A DNA stretch of 64,000 bases, taken from the NCBI GenBank assembly GCA_037190845.1, contig JBBCJI010000016.1, forward strand, positions 62,001-126,000. The letters run 5' to 3'. Shown here piece after piece: positions 39,055 to 48,285 of the stretch (position 1 is the first letter of the stretch; each line of letters starts with the position of its first letter). The DNA is from JBEBVQ01 sp037190845. Lineage in GTDB: Bacteria > Bacteroidota > Bacteroidia > Chitinophagales > Chitinophagaceae. The notes below the pieces were generated by a model. The model worked only from the letters and a program-made list of their open reading frames with translations. It ran no database searches and was not told the origin of the DNA. The translations under genes were made by a program, and so were the position numbers.

Positions 39055-41874
39055 ATGAAAAGAATTTTACTGTTTACATTTATTGCAGCTATTTGTTTAG
39101 CCGGTAAGGCCGGAGCACAGGCAGACCTGTCGGCCACGTTGCTGTTTCCGCAGAACGGCACGGTGTATCACACGGGAGATTCAATCCGTTTTAAAACGAT
39201 CATCGGGAATGTCGGACCGGATACATTATATCCGGGAGATTCAATATTACTCCGGTATACGATCAATGGTAATACCATCCCGTTTTACGTAGGCGGCCGT
39301 ACGGTCAGTGAATTTGTGGAGATGATCCCCATGCTGATGTGGCCGGGAGATACGATTCATTATACTTCTCCTCCCGCCAATGGGCTGAATGCCGGTATGG
39401 CCGGAGGGCATAATATCTGTGCGGAAGTGGTTTTTTTAATGAATCCGGATATCAATCCCGCCAACAATACATCCTGCCACAATATTAATGTCGTGGACAC
39501 ATCCAATCCGCCTTCGTCACGTCCGGCGCTTCATTTTATTACTCCCGACAGGGGAGGGAATGCAGGAAGTATGGTAATGGCCATATATGGTGCGGGTTTC
39601 GACAGCCAAACACATTTAAAACTTACCCGGCCCGGAAGTCCGGATATTCTGGTACCCAGCAACCGGATTACCATATTGCAGGGCGGGCGGGTTATGAATG
39701 CAGCCATGTCTCTCTATAATCGTGATACAGGGGTGTGGAGCCTGGAAGTGACAATACCGGGCGATACGGTGATGACGCTGAGTAATTGTTTTACGGTTGC
39801 GTCGGTGCATATCACACAGATGATGCCTGCTTCGGGAGGAAATGCAGGAGTGGTGACCGGGTATATTTATGGAAACGGGTTTGCACAGAATACCCGCGTA
39901 AAGCTTACCAGGTCAGGTTATCCGGATATTATTGTGCCGGACAGTATGACTTCCGTTTCCGGTCATGGCGGACGTGTGTTGAAAGCCGGTTTTGATTTGA
40001 GTGGTCGGGATACCGGTTTGTATAATGTGGTCGTATATGTACCGGGGGGCGGAGAAACGACTCTGGCTAATGGTTTCCGGATTGAACCTGTGCGCAAGTC
40101 GTGCCCTGAGGTGTCTGTGACTGGCGTACAGGCCGTACGTACGGGGATGTATACCTCCTATTATATCAGGGTAACTAACCCGGGCAATGTAGATGCTGAA
40201 AATATCATGGTGACATATGCCAGCACCCATGATACGCTCCGGATCCGGGGTGTATCGCAGATCCCGGTTGCGGCAGACAGCTTTGATGGGGTACCTTTAA
40301 CAGGAGGGAAAGCAGGTATCCTGCTTTTAGATCGTGTGCCGGCGGGTGGTGCGGTGGCAATTACAGCCGAAGCCATTACACATGGTACACCTGCCATGCC
40401 GGTAATGTTTAAGGCAGGGGTCTCCTGTCCCCTGGATTTTTCGGATACTGCGACAGACGCCTGTTTGCATGATCTGCTGAATACGCTGCCCGGTGCATCC
40501 GGACCTGCGTCGCCCGGTTGCATTGGGGGATACCTGGCACAGTCTGTACAGGCCGATTCATTACAGTTGCTGGATTATGTGCAGGTATTGGCAAATGCTG
40601 CTAATCATTGTCTCGGTCTGTCTCCTGCTCCCGGCCTGTACCGGGAGATTACAGAGAAGATTACGGGGTTGAGCCATGCCTTATATGAAGGGCAGCCTTG
40701 TGATGGTATTATAACACATCGTGCCGTAGCAGAAGTAAGTACTACCGTACTGTGGTCATACGATCCGAATGATAAAACAGGACCTGCAGGTGCAGGACGT
40801 AGTAACTATATTCCCGGACATAAACGTTCGTTTTCGTACCTGATCAATTTTGAGAATGATACGTCTGCTGCTGCTGCGGCACAGGTTGTCCGGATCGTGG
40901 ATACACTGGATAAAGATGTTTTTGATCTGAGTACTTTCCGGCTCGGCCCGGTTAAAGCCGGAGACAGTCTGATCCTGTTCCCTGAAGCCCTGCAGGCACA
41001 TACAGTTTATGCGGATTTCAGTGTCGGAGCTGAAAATTATGTATTGAAAGTGGAGGCTGGCCTGGATGCCAATACCGGCATCGCTACCTGGATCTTCACT
41101 ACGCTTGATCCGGAAACAATGCAGCTTATTACGGATCCTTACGGGGGATTCCTCCCGCCGAATCATACGTCACCGGAAGGGCAGGGAAGTGTGTTTTTTG
41201 ATATCGAACTGAAAGAAGGGCTGCCGGATAATACAGTGATCAATAATACGGCCTATATTTATTTTGATGTCAATCCGCCGATCATTACTAATACTTACGG
41301 GAATAAAACAGATATTGTAAAGCCGGACAGCCGGGTACACACGTTGCCCCGCTATACTGCAGATACAACCATTCCTGTAGCATGGAGCGGAACGGATAAC
41401 GGATCCGGTATCCGGCATTATTCCGTATATGTATCGGTCAATAATGGTAGCTATGAGTTGTGGATTAAGGATACGGCTGGCAGGGAAGCATTGTTTGCCG
41501 GAACACGCGATTCCACGTACCGTTTTTATTCTGTGGCTACTGACAGTGTGGGCAACCGGCAGGATGTGCCACTGGAGTATAATGCGATTACTACATTATC
41601 CGTACAGGAACCGTTCCTGGTAAAGACCGGTATTAAGATATTCCCCAATCCTGCTACGCAATCCTGTATTATCGAAGGACGGAATATCCGGGAACCGGAG
41701 GTCACGGTACAGGTGCGGAATACATTGGGGCAACTGATGCTATCTGAGCTTGTCTCCTGCCAGAATGGTTATATGCATTATCGCCTGGATGTTTCAGGGC
41801 TGTCTTCCGGGCTCTATACACTGGAAATCCGGACGGAAGAATGGCGTTTTATGGAGAAAATAACGAAGCAGTAA
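39055..41874 (+). CDS. T9SS type A surface protein with IPT/TIG-like repeats
   Basis: The 939-residue protein has a signal peptide (MKRILLFTFIAAICLAGKAGAQ) and an N-terminal CARDB-like domain. Two repeats begin with GGNAGSMVMAIYGAGF and GGNAGVVTGYIYGNGF, and a DUF11-like domain follows. A conserved region has SYDPNDKTGP and GFLPPNHTSPEGQG, then NTAYIYFDVNPPI, common in Bacteroidota cell-surface proteins. The C-terminus (KIFPNPATQSCII to the end) is a type A sorting domain. It should be surface-anchored. The ligand is unknown. No neighbour shares its function. Confidence 0.88.
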   Translation: MKRILLFTFIAAICLAGKAGAQADLSATLLFPQNGTVYHTGDSIRFKTIIGNVGPDTLYPGDSILLRYTINGNTIPFYVGGRTVSEFVEMIPMLMWPGDTIHYTSPPANGLNAGMAGGHNICAEVVFLMNPDINPANNTSCHNINVVDTSNPPSSRPALHFITPDRGGNAGSMVMAIYGAGFDSQTHLKLTRPGSPDILVPSNRITILQGGRVMNAAMSLYNRDTGVWSLEVTIPGDTVMTLSNCFTVASVHITQMMPASGGNAGVVTGYIYGNGFAQNTRVKLTRSGYPDIIVPDSMTSVSGHGGRVLKAGFDLSGRDTGLYNVVVYVPGGGETTLANGFRIEPVRKSCPEVSVTGVQAVRTGMYTSYYIRVTNPGNVDAENIMVTYASTHDTLRIRGVSQIPVAADSFDGVPLTGGKAGILLLDRVPAGGAVAITAEAITHGTPAMPVMFKAGVSCPLDFSDTATDACLHDLLNTLPGASGPASPGCIGGYLAQSVQADSLQLLDYVQVLANAANHCLGLSPAPGLYREITEKITGLSHALYEGQPCDGIITHRAVAEVSTTVLWSYDPNDKTGPAGAGRSNYIPGHKRSFSYLINFENDTSAAAAAQVVRIVDTLDKDVFDLSTFRLGPVKAGDSLILFPEALQAHTVYADFSVGAENYVLKVEAGLDANTGIATWIFTTLDPETMQLITDPYGGFLPPNHTSPEGQGSVFFDIELKEGLPDNTVINNTAYIYFDVNPPIITNTYGNKTDIVKPDSRVHTLPRYTADTTIPVAWSGTDNGSGIRHYSVYVSVNNGSYELWIKDTAGREALFAGTRDSTYRFYSVATDSVGNRQDVPLEYNAITTLSVQEPFLVKTGIKIFPNPATQSCIIEGRNIREPEVTVQVRNTLGQLMLSELVSCQNGYMHYRLDVSGLSSGLYTLEIRTEEWRFMEKITKQ

Positions 41875-41907
41875 ACCTCGGACATTACGTTTGTTGCAGA
41901 TATGCTG

Positions 41908-43050
41908 TTATGACGCCGGTATCATTTCAGACCTGCCCTGTATGATGTGCACAAGGCGGATAGATAAGGCATGTAGCTGGGTCTTGGCATGGGCGTTGCG
42001 TTCGATATGATAGATCGTGTCCGTAATGGCTTTGACCATTTGCCGGATGGTATCACCGGGAAGTCCTCGCGCTGCCAGCCGTTGTACAAATTGGGCTTCT
42101 TCGGGAGGCAGGGGAAGGGGAACCTGCGGCAGCCAGGTGCAGCGCAGTGTTTGTTCCAGCAGTTGTATTACGTAACGGAGAAAATTCTTCTGCTGCTCCC
42201 GTCCTTCTTTTGCCCGTTCTTCTACAAACCCGGCGATCATCAGGCCATTGTTTGTAAATATGCCGTTAAACCAGTTGCGTACATCCGGGAACAGGTCGTT
42301 TTCCGTATCACGCAGGATGCGTAATGCTTCGGTGAAGCTGCCGCCGGCAAGGTGGCCTGTTTGCATGGCTTTGCGTTCATCGGCGAGGTCGCGTTCTGTA
42401 AGCGCTGTGGCAATATCTGTGGCGGAGAGCGGGGCGAGCCTTATGATCTGCGTACGTGAAAGGATCGTCGGGAGGATAGCTTCCGTATTTTCTGCAACGA
42501 GGATCAGGTAGGTGTCGGCCGGGGGCTCTTCGATCAGCTTCAGCAGGATATTCCCTTCTTTGCCCAGGTATTCGGGACGCCAGATAATCTGAATTTTGCT
42601 GCCTCCTTCGTACGATTTAAGGTTCAGGTTTTCGATAATGCTGCGGCATTCTTCAGCGGGGATATTACCCTGCTTGTTTTCGGCATTGATATGCTGCAGC
42701 CATTCGAACGTGGTGCCGTACGGGGTCTGGCTGACAAATTCCCGGAATTCCTGAATATAATGCCTGCTGAGCGCTTTTGTACCGGGTTTCGGGGAAATAG
42801 CCGGGAAGCTAAGGTGCAGGTCTGCGTGTTCGAGCTTTTGTATTTTTCCACATGAAGCACAGACGCCGCATGAATCGTTTCCCGTCTTGTTGGTACAGAA
42901 AATATATTGAGCGAGTGCGAGCGACATCGGCAGTCCCCCGGTGCCCTCATGTCCTGTAAGCAGCAAGGCATGAGGCAACTGGTTGCGCTGCATCATACGT
43001 AATAAACCCTGTTTGGCAACCTGCTGCCCTGCAATCCGGGAAAATAGCAT
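41908..43050 (-). CDS. DNA polymerase III delta' subunit (HolB-like)
   Basis: The 380-residue protein has the clamp-loader AAA+ fold with a zinc-finger set (CTNKTGNDSCGVCASCGK near 53-70), LKLIEEPPADTYLILVAE (the Walker B-like and sensor region) and RTQIIRLAPLS. The P-loop region GHEGTGGLPMSL lacks the Lys of an active Walker A, as in delta' subunits. It opens and closes the sliding clamp in the polymerase III holoenzyme. It stands alone, between surface protein and DUF2147 genes. Confidence 0.88.
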   Translation of the reverse strand: MLFSRIAGQQVAKQGLLRMMQRNQLPHALLLTGHEGTGGLPMSLALAQYIFCTNKTGNDSCGVCASCGKIQKLEHADLHLSFPAISPKPGTKALSRHYIQEFREFVSQTPYGTTFEWLQHINAENKQGNIPAEECRSIIENLNLKSYEGGSKIQIIWRPEYLGKEGNILLKLIEEPPADTYLILVAENTEAILPTILSRTQIIRLAPLSATDIATALTERDLADERKAMQTGHLAGGSFTEALRILRDTENDLFPDVRNWFNGIFTNNGLMIAGFVEERAKEGREQQKNFLRYVIQLLEQTLRCTWLPQVPLPLPPEEAQFVQRLAARGLPGDTIRQMVKAITDTIYHIERNAHAKTQLHALSIRLVHIIQGRSEMIPAS

Positions 43051-43095
43051 GGAGTGTGATAAAGGGTATAAAGGTACAAAAAAGCAGGCGAAGGA

Positions 43096-43614
43096 TCAGT
43101 CTGCCCTGCTCCAGACGGTGGTGCGCCCGATCATGGAAATGCCGATGTAGCCCCGCACGTCGAGGGTATTGCCTTTGTGCGTGATCTTGCAGCTGTAGGT
43201 CTTGCCGTTGTTGGGGTCGTAGATCGTGCCTCCTTCATACACATCGTTTTTGGGCGTGTGGAATCCTTTCATGATTATTAGTCCTAGTATCGGCTCGGAA
43301 CGTTTGCTTTTATCCGGGTTGTTGGCATCAGTTTTGGGTTTCCCGTTTTTGCCATCCGGTTCTGCCAGCCATTCTACCTTACCATAGAATTTCCCGTTTG
43401 TAGCCTTAAAGATGCGTACTTTGGCGCTTTTCGTTTCATTATACCACAGCCCTTCCAGCTTGTCTTTCTGTGCAAATGCTGTTTGTCCTGCAAGCAGCAG
43501 GCCTGTCAGTAAAAGGAAAGGGATACATATTTGTCTGAACACGGCAATCAGTTTTTTACAATGATAGCAAAAATCGTGCACAGTATTTTTGGGCATCCGG
43601 TGGTAAATGATCAT
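43096..43614 (-). CDS. DUF2147 secreted protein
   Basis: The 172-residue protein has a signal sequence ending AGQTAFAQ near residue 50 and the DUF2147 pattern: EGLWYNETKSAKVRIFK, YGKVEWLAEPDG, DPNNGKTYSCKIT and a final YIGISMIGRTTVW. DUF2147 proteins are small periplasmic beta-barrel-like proteins (lipocalin-like); the function is unknown. The first about 25 residues are long for a signal peptide; the ATG at codon 7 (MPKNTV) is an alternative start. Confidence 0.85.
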   Translation of the reverse strand: MIIYHRMPKNTVHDFCYHCKKLIAVFRQICIPFLLLTGLLLAGQTAFAQKDKLEGLWYNETKSAKVRIFKATNGKFYGKVEWLAEPDGKNGKPKTDANNPDKSKRSEPILGLIIMKGFHTPKNDVYEGGTIYDPNNGKTYSCKITHKGNTLDVRGYIGISMIGRTTVWSRAD

Positions 43615-43630
43615 TTTTAATTGGCTGACC

Positions 43631-43964
43631 AGCTAATGTGATAATTGCTGTTGTCCGGAAAAAATTCCAAATTGGCCGAACTCTTTAGCTGTAATATGTT
43701 TCATATGTTATAACAAACAGGGGCTTGCATTTGCCGGAACCCGGAGCACGTAGCGACAGCGATCGTATACTATAATTACGGCGTCATCCTGACGAAGGAA
43801 GGATCTCAGATAATGAGTGGTTCCCTGCGTTTTGTGGGATGCTTCCTTCGTCAGCATGACGGAGTTCGCTGGCAATACCCGCTTCTAAAATCAAACAAAC
43901 TACCTCAAATGGTAGGTATTACATGTTATCCGGACAACAGTGATGTGATAATTAGCGAATATGC
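43631..43964. repeat. Nested long inverted repeat
   Basis: An outer pair TGTTGTCCGG (43649-43658) and CCGGACAACA (43930-43939), extended outward by GCTAATGTGATAATT and GATAATTAGC words, encloses an inner pair GTCATCCTGACGAAGGAAG (43783-43801) and CTTCCTTCGTCAGCATGAC (43842-43860). The 422-nt gap between the DUF2147 gene and the small CVVC protein gene holds only this and the next AT-rich repeat. Confidence 0.65.
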
Positions 43965-44031
43965 CGATTAGCTGATGTTTGGAGTTATGACGAAATGCAT
44001 TAGCTGATCAGCTAATTGGCTCATCATTAAA
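43948..44031. repeat. AT-rich inverted repeat, GCTAATTAGC family, copy 1
   Basis: Words ATTAGCGAAT, GATTAGCTGATG, ATTAGCTGATCAGCTAATTGGCTC recur at 51141-51236. It lies just after the stop of the small CVVC membrane protein gene. Confidence 0.6.
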
Positions 44032-44036
44032 CGGGG

Positions 44037-44255
44037 TCAATGTCTGCTGATATTCCGGTTTTGTTTCCACCAGATATACCCTACAGTACCCATGAGCACC
44101 AGTGGTATGGCTGCGAGATAAATGATACCGCCGTTCAATCCTTTTGCGCTTGAGTCGTCCAGTTCGGATGCCGTTTTGGTACACACTACGCATTGCGCCG
44201 GTGCAGCCGTTGTAAGCAACAGGAACAAAGTAATAAGTGCCAGGCATTGTCTCAT
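44037..44255 (-). CDS. Small CVVC membrane protein of the cytochrome oxidase region
   Basis: The 72-residue protein has a signal peptide ending TAAPAQ, then CVVCTKTASEL, then a single C-terminal membrane helix (GGIIYLAAIPLVLMGTVGYIWW). This pattern (a CxxC just after the signal cleavage site and a C-terminal anchor) is seen in small unnamed proteins near heme-copper oxidase genes in Bacteroidota. A thiol-redox or copper-handling role is possible, but unproven. It is about 2.6 kb from the oxidase cluster at 46.9 kb. Confidence 0.7.
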   Translation of the reverse strand: MRQCLALITLFLLLTTAAPAQCVVCTKTASELDDSSAKGLNGGIIYLAAIPLVLMGTVGYIWWKQNRNISRH

Positions 44256-44347
44256 GAGGCAAAATTAAGGATTTTGACGTTATGCGATGGCAGGGCCGGG
44301 TACAAAAACACACCAAATACATTACCTTGCATGTCAAAAGAGGTACG

Positions 44348-45772
44348 TTGTTATTCAGCAGTATCATATTCCTGAGTTTTTTTCTCCCCGCGGTCATTAT
44401 TGTATATTTTATACTGCCTGCCAGATCCAGGAACCTCTGGTTGCTGATATCCAGCCTGATCTTTTACGCCTGGAGTGAAAAGATGCTGGTGCTGGTAATG
44501 TTGCTTGTTATTGCCGTAAACTACATGTGTGGTATCCTGATAGAAAAGGGATACCGCAGGCAGGGACTGTTTATATCAGTTTCATTTAGCCTGGCCTGGT
44601 TGTTTTATTATAAGTATGCAAATTTTACTTATGAAAATGTAGTGGCTGTATTAAGCTACCTGGATCCCGGCCGGAATTTCGCCTCTTTGCCGCAGATCGT
44701 GCTCCCGGTCGGGATCAGCTTTTACGTCTTCCAGACGATGTCGTACACGGTTGATGTATATCGTGGCAATATAAAAGCCAGCAGGAATTGTATCAATTTT
44801 TCAGCCTACGTCAGTATGTTCCCGCAACTGGTGGCCGGGCCTATTATCAGATATGCGGATATTGCCCGTCAGTTGGAGACAAACCGGAAGGCTGATCCTG
44901 TGATGATCTCCGAAGGTATCGAGCGGTTTATTACCGGCCTGGCGAAAAAGGTGCTGATCGCCAACACATTTGCCGCTGTGGCAGATACGGTCTTTGCCCA
45001 GGATACCGCATTAATACATCCCGGAGTGGCGTGGATCGGTATTGTGGCCTATTCTTTCCAGATATACTTCGACTTCTCCGCGTATTCCGATATGGCCATA
45101 GGCCTTGCGAAGGTCTTTGGCTTCCGGTTTCTGGAGAACTTCAATTATCCCTATATATCCCGTTCTGTAAAAGAATTCTGGCGGCGGTGGCATATTTCGC
45201 TTTCTTCCTGGTTCCGGGATTATGTGTACATCCCGCTCGGCGGCAGCAGGAAGGGTACCGCCCGGACTTACATCAATCTGCTGATCGTTTTTTTTGTGAC
45301 GGGCTTATGGCATGGGGCCAGCTGGAATTTTATTGTATGGGGGCTATGGCATGGGCTGTTTCTCGTTGTGGAGCGCATCGGTTTCGATCGGGTGCTGGAA
45401 CGGCTGTGGCGTCCTGTGCAGCATGTCTATACATTGTTGGTCGTGTGCATCGGCTGGGTCTTTTTTCGCGCAGAGGATCTTCAGGCTGCGTTGCTTTACC
45501 TCCGGAAAATGTTTTTTATGAGTCCGGAAACAGGTACCACCGTGTTCTATCCGGATGCTTTTTTCAGCCGGGAGACGATCGTTTATTTTATACTGGCTGT
45601 TTGCTTCTGCCTGCCGGCCTTCCCGTTTGTACGCAGCCGGCTGGAAACCCTGTTTAAACAGCATAAGCTCTGGCTGGCGGGTTATTTTGGCTGCCTGTTT
45701 GTCCTTTTCTATATTGTAATGATGCATTTATCTGTTGATACCTATAATCCGTTTATATACTTTAGATTTTAA
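44348..45772 (+). CDS. MBOAT O-acyltransferase, AlgI-like
   Basis: The membrane-bound O-acyltransferase (about 474 residues) has the family features LPVGISFYVFQTMSYTVDVYRG, NFNYPYISRSVKEFWRRWHISLSSWFRDYVYIPLGG and the catalytic His in VTGLWHGASWNF. The start chosen is TTG at 44348, which gives the conserved MLFSSIIFL N-terminus and has AAAAGAGG just 5 nt before it; the frame runs open to 44282 without an equally good start. It transfers acetyl groups across the membrane to a surface polysaccharide, with the AlgJ-like neighbour 3 nt downstream as partner. Confidence 0.88.
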   Translation: MLFSSIIFLSFFLPAVIIVYFILPARSRNLWLLISSLIFYAWSEKMLVLVMLLVIAVNYMCGILIEKGYRRQGLFISVSFSLAWLFYYKYANFTYENVVAVLSYLDPGRNFASLPQIVLPVGISFYVFQTMSYTVDVYRGNIKASRNCINFSAYVSMFPQLVAGPIIRYADIARQLETNRKADPVMISEGIERFITGLAKKVLIANTFAAVADTVFAQDTALIHPGVAWIGIVAYSFQIYFDFSAYSDMAIGLAKVFGFRFLENFNYPYISRSVKEFWRRWHISLSSWFRDYVYIPLGGSRKGTARTYINLLIVFFVTGLWHGASWNFIVWGLWHGLFLVVERIGFDRVLERLWRPVQHVYTLLVVCIGWVFFRAEDLQAALLYLRKMFFMSPETGTTVFYPDAFFSRETIVYFILAVCFCLPAFPFVRSRLETLFKQHKLWLAGYFGCLFVLFYIVMMHLSVDTYNPFIYFRF

Positions 45773-45775
45773 AGA

Positions 45776-46840
45776 ATGGGCATCCGGATCGTTTTTATTG
45801 TATTGTTTGTCCTGGTCAGTGCACTGCCCACGGTGCTGATGCCGTTTTATGAAAATGAGCAGACGACTGAAAACAGGACACTGGCAGTACGCCCGGTTTT
45901 TTCTATAAAGGATATTTTTGAATTTCCCGCTCAGTGGCAATTATTCTATACCGATCATTTTGCATTGCGCGATTATTTTTTCCGGACTTATGTAAACTTC
46001 AAAATAAACATTATAAAGGCTGATCCGTTGCCTGATAAGGTCAGGAAGGGCAGCGATGGTTGGTATTTCCTGGGCAATGCCAGTGAGCAGGTGTTCGATG
46101 CTGCCATAGGAGCCGAAAAAACAGATATCCGGCGGACAGACTCCGTATGCCGGGCGATCGCAGAAATGAAAACTTTCTGTGACAGTCTGAATATCGGTTT
46201 TTATCTGATCGTACCACCTGACAAGCATACGGTATACCACGAATACTTACCCATACCGCCCAACCGGAATAACCCCCGTAAGCTGGATCTGCTGAAGCAA
46301 CGATTGGCGGTTGCTTTACCGGGTTTTGAGTTGATTGATCTCAGGAAGGAATTTGGTATCATAAAAGACAGCGTACAACTATATCATAAAACAGACTCGC
46401 ATTGGAATCACACCGGGTCCTTTTATGCTGTGCGGAAGCTGTTGAATAAAATAAGAAAACGGTATCCTGTACGCGAATTACTGATGGAAGATTATATTAT
46501 TGAAGAGCGGGAGGTGATGCAAATGGATGAAACCGCAGTGCTGGGGATTCAGGTAGCAGAACGCTACCGGGAATGGCTGCCGAAGCCGGGACTTGTGCCG
46601 GAGGTGCGGATTGAGCAGACAGAATACAGCCTAAAGACCTATAACAGTACGTCCCGCCTTAAGGCTGTAGTATTCAGAGATTCTTTTTTTAAGACCATGC
46701 TGGGTTTCTTTGCGGCATCTGTAGGTGAAGCGCTGTACATATGGGATGTAAGATTTCATAAAGAGCTGATCCTGCAGGAATGCCCTGATTTTGTCGTTAT
46801 GGAAGTGGTAGAGCGCCGGTTAAATTATCTGAATATATAG
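45776..46840 (+). CDS. AlgJ/AlgX-like SGNH acetyltransferase-type protein
   Basis: The 354-residue protein has an N-terminal membrane anchor and an SGNH-hydrolase-like domain of the AlgX/AlgJ family: GSDGWYFLGN, FYLIVPPDKHTVYHEYLP, and TDSHWNHTGSFYA (the Asp-His motif), with a late RDSF. It lies 3 nt after the MBOAT gene. Such pairs add acetyl groups to exopolysaccharides in many bacteria. The polysaccharide itself is not encoded here. Confidence 0.87.
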   Translation: MGIRIVFIVLFVLVSALPTVLMPFYENEQTTENRTLAVRPVFSIKDIFEFPAQWQLFYTDHFALRDYFFRTYVNFKINIIKADPLPDKVRKGSDGWYFLGNASEQVFDAAIGAEKTDIRRTDSVCRAIAEMKTFCDSLNIGFYLIVPPDKHTVYHEYLPIPPNRNNPRKLDLLKQRLAVALPGFELIDLRKEFGIIKDSVQLYHKTDSHWNHTGSFYAVRKLLNKIRKRYPVRELLMEDYIIEEREVMQMDETAVLGIQVAERYREWLPKPGLVPEVRIEQTEYSLKTYNSTSRLKAVVFRDSFFKTMLGFFAASVGEALYIWDVRFHKELILQECPDFVVMEVVERRLNYLNI

Positions 46841-46888
46841 AACGGAGCCTGTCTCCTGCCACAGCATCTGTTTGCGGGCTTGTTATGA

Positions 46889-47482
46889 TCAGGTATAGTA
46901 CGGTGAAATCAGCATATAGATCAGTACGCCGGTGATGCTTACATACAGCCATAACGGCCAGGTGTAACGGGCCAGTTTTCTGTGACGGACATATTCGCCT
47001 GTGAGCGCCCTGTAAGCGGTAAAGAGGATAAACGGCAGGATCACGGCGGCCAGTATGATATGGGTCGGCAGTATAATGTAGTAAAATATTCGCAGGCCGC
47101 CAGTGGCAGCTTTCTCTGCAGCATCCAGGATGCCGTCATGGTTTACATCGCCGAACTTCGTTTCTCCAGCCAGCAGGTGGTGGGCAATATAGGAAACCAG
47201 GAAAAGAACGGACAGCAATATAGCGCCCAGCATGGCCTTTTTGTGAAGTAAGTAATTTTTACGCTTTATGGCAATCAACGCAATGATGAGCAGCAATGAT
47301 ACGGCAGAGTTGATGACTGCATTGATGCCCGCAAATATGTGTACGTCAAATCCTAAGTCAACTTCCAGCTTTACACGGGAAAGCAGCACCACAGCCGCAA
47401 ATACAACAAACGAAACCGTAATGATCAACAGACGTGCCTGTTTATCATTCTTTTGTAACATGGGAGCAAGCATAAGAATCAA
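46889..47482 (-). CDS. DUF420 membrane protein
   Basis: The 197-residue protein has five predicted membrane helices and the DUF420 pattern (INAVINSAVSLLLIIALIAIKRKNYLLHKKAML and THIILAAVILPFILFTAYRAL) with His residues in KKAMLG- and AHHLLAG-type positions. DUF420 proteins lie in cytochrome oxidase clusters (CtaM-like) and take part in oxidase maturation in Bacillota. It is last in the minus-strand oxidase cluster, after an AT-rich repeat. Confidence 0.87.
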   Translation of the reverse strand: MILMLAPMLQKNDKQARLLIITVSFVVFAAVVLLSRVKLEVDLGFDVHIFAGINAVINSAVSLLLIIALIAIKRKNYLLHKKAMLGAILLSVLFLVSYIAHHLLAGETKFGDVNHDGILDAAEKAATGGLRIFYYIILPTHIILAAVILPFILFTAYRALTGEYVRHRKLARYTWPLWLYVSITGVLIYMLISPYYT

Positions 47483-47483
47483 T

Positions 47484-47574
47484 TTTTAATTTGAGAATTT
47501 GAAAATTTGGGAATTTGAAAATGGGATGTTTATATTCATTTTCAAATTGGCTCATTCCCAAATTTTCAAATTAT
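47484..47574. repeat. AT-rich inverted repeat, TTTGAAAAT family, copy 3
   Basis: GAGAATTTGAAAATTTGGGAATTTGAAAATG is mirrored by CATTTTCAAATTGGCTCATTCCCAAATTTTCAAATT between the Sco-like gene and the DUF420 gene of one operon. Confidence 0.7.
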
Positions 47575-48263
47575 TTTTTCCTCTTTTTTTCCAACGCCAG
47601 CCACCCGATGTCGTTGGCGCAGGCACGCAGGCTAAGGACATCAAGACCATTGTAATAACCTCTTATAAAACGTTCTTTATCCACCAGCACGATCGTTCCG
47701 TCTTGCAGGTGGCCGGAAAGTTCATTCAGCCCCAGTTCATAGTGTTGCAGACTGTCAATAGCAGCGTTATCGCCGGTAAGAAACCACCACCGGTCCTGGT
47801 TGACCTTAAAGCGTTTTGCATAGGTGCGCAGTACAGGCACACTGTCTGCTTCCGGTCGGGATGAAACCGAAAGAAAGTGTACCAGCGTATCATTCTGTTT
47901 CATGCCTGTTTTCCGGAAAGCCCGCTGGAGCAGTACCATGTTCCGGGTCAGTGTGTTGGCCGCTGCGGTATCACCGGTATGGAAAAAAACAATAGCCAGT
48001 ATTTTGCCGGGCAGGCTACTATTCAGATATACGCTCTCGCCAAACTGGTTTACAAGCTGTATATCCTTTATCTGGTGGTATATAGTGTCATATTGTACAG
48101 CCCCGTTTTCCTTCCGTGTTTCGATATGGTTGGTCAGGTAGTAAGGAGGCAGCACGATCTTGTCTTTCGACAGGAGGCGGGTTACCAGATAAAAAGATAG
48201 CGGCACCAACAAGGCCACCGCTATCCCGACTATAAACTTTTTATTGTATTTGCCTTTACTCAT
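47571..48263 (-). CDS. Sco1/SenC-like protein lacking the copper-binding cysteines
   Basis: The start at 48263 gives MSKGKYNKKFIVGIAV, a membrane anchor and a thioredoxin-like domain of about 230 residues in all. The Sco fold is clear: VFFHTGDTAAANTLTRNMVLLQ aligns with the usual FFFTxCPxxCPxLTxNMxxLQ, followed by FLSVSSRPEADSVPVLRTYAKRF, WWFLTG and LVDKERFIRGYYNG. But both Cys of CxxxC are replaced (by Asp and Ala), and the His before LVD is shifted. It sits in the right place in the oxidase operon. It may be a chaperone without copper transfer, with a true Sco elsewhere. Confidence 0.8.
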   Translation of the reverse strand: MSKGKYNKKFIVGIAVALLVPLSFYLVTRLLSKDKIVLPPYYLTNHIETRKENGAVQYDTIYHQIKDIQLVNQFGESVYLNSSLPGKILAIVFFHTGDTAAANTLTRNMVLLQRAFRKTGMKQNDTLVHFLSVSSRPEADSVPVLRTYAKRFKVNQDRWWFLTGDNAAIDSLQHYELGLNELSGHLQDGTIVLVDKERFIRGYYNGLDVLSLRACANDIGWLALEKKRKK

Positions 48264-48285
48264 TATTTTATTCCATAGGGAATGA

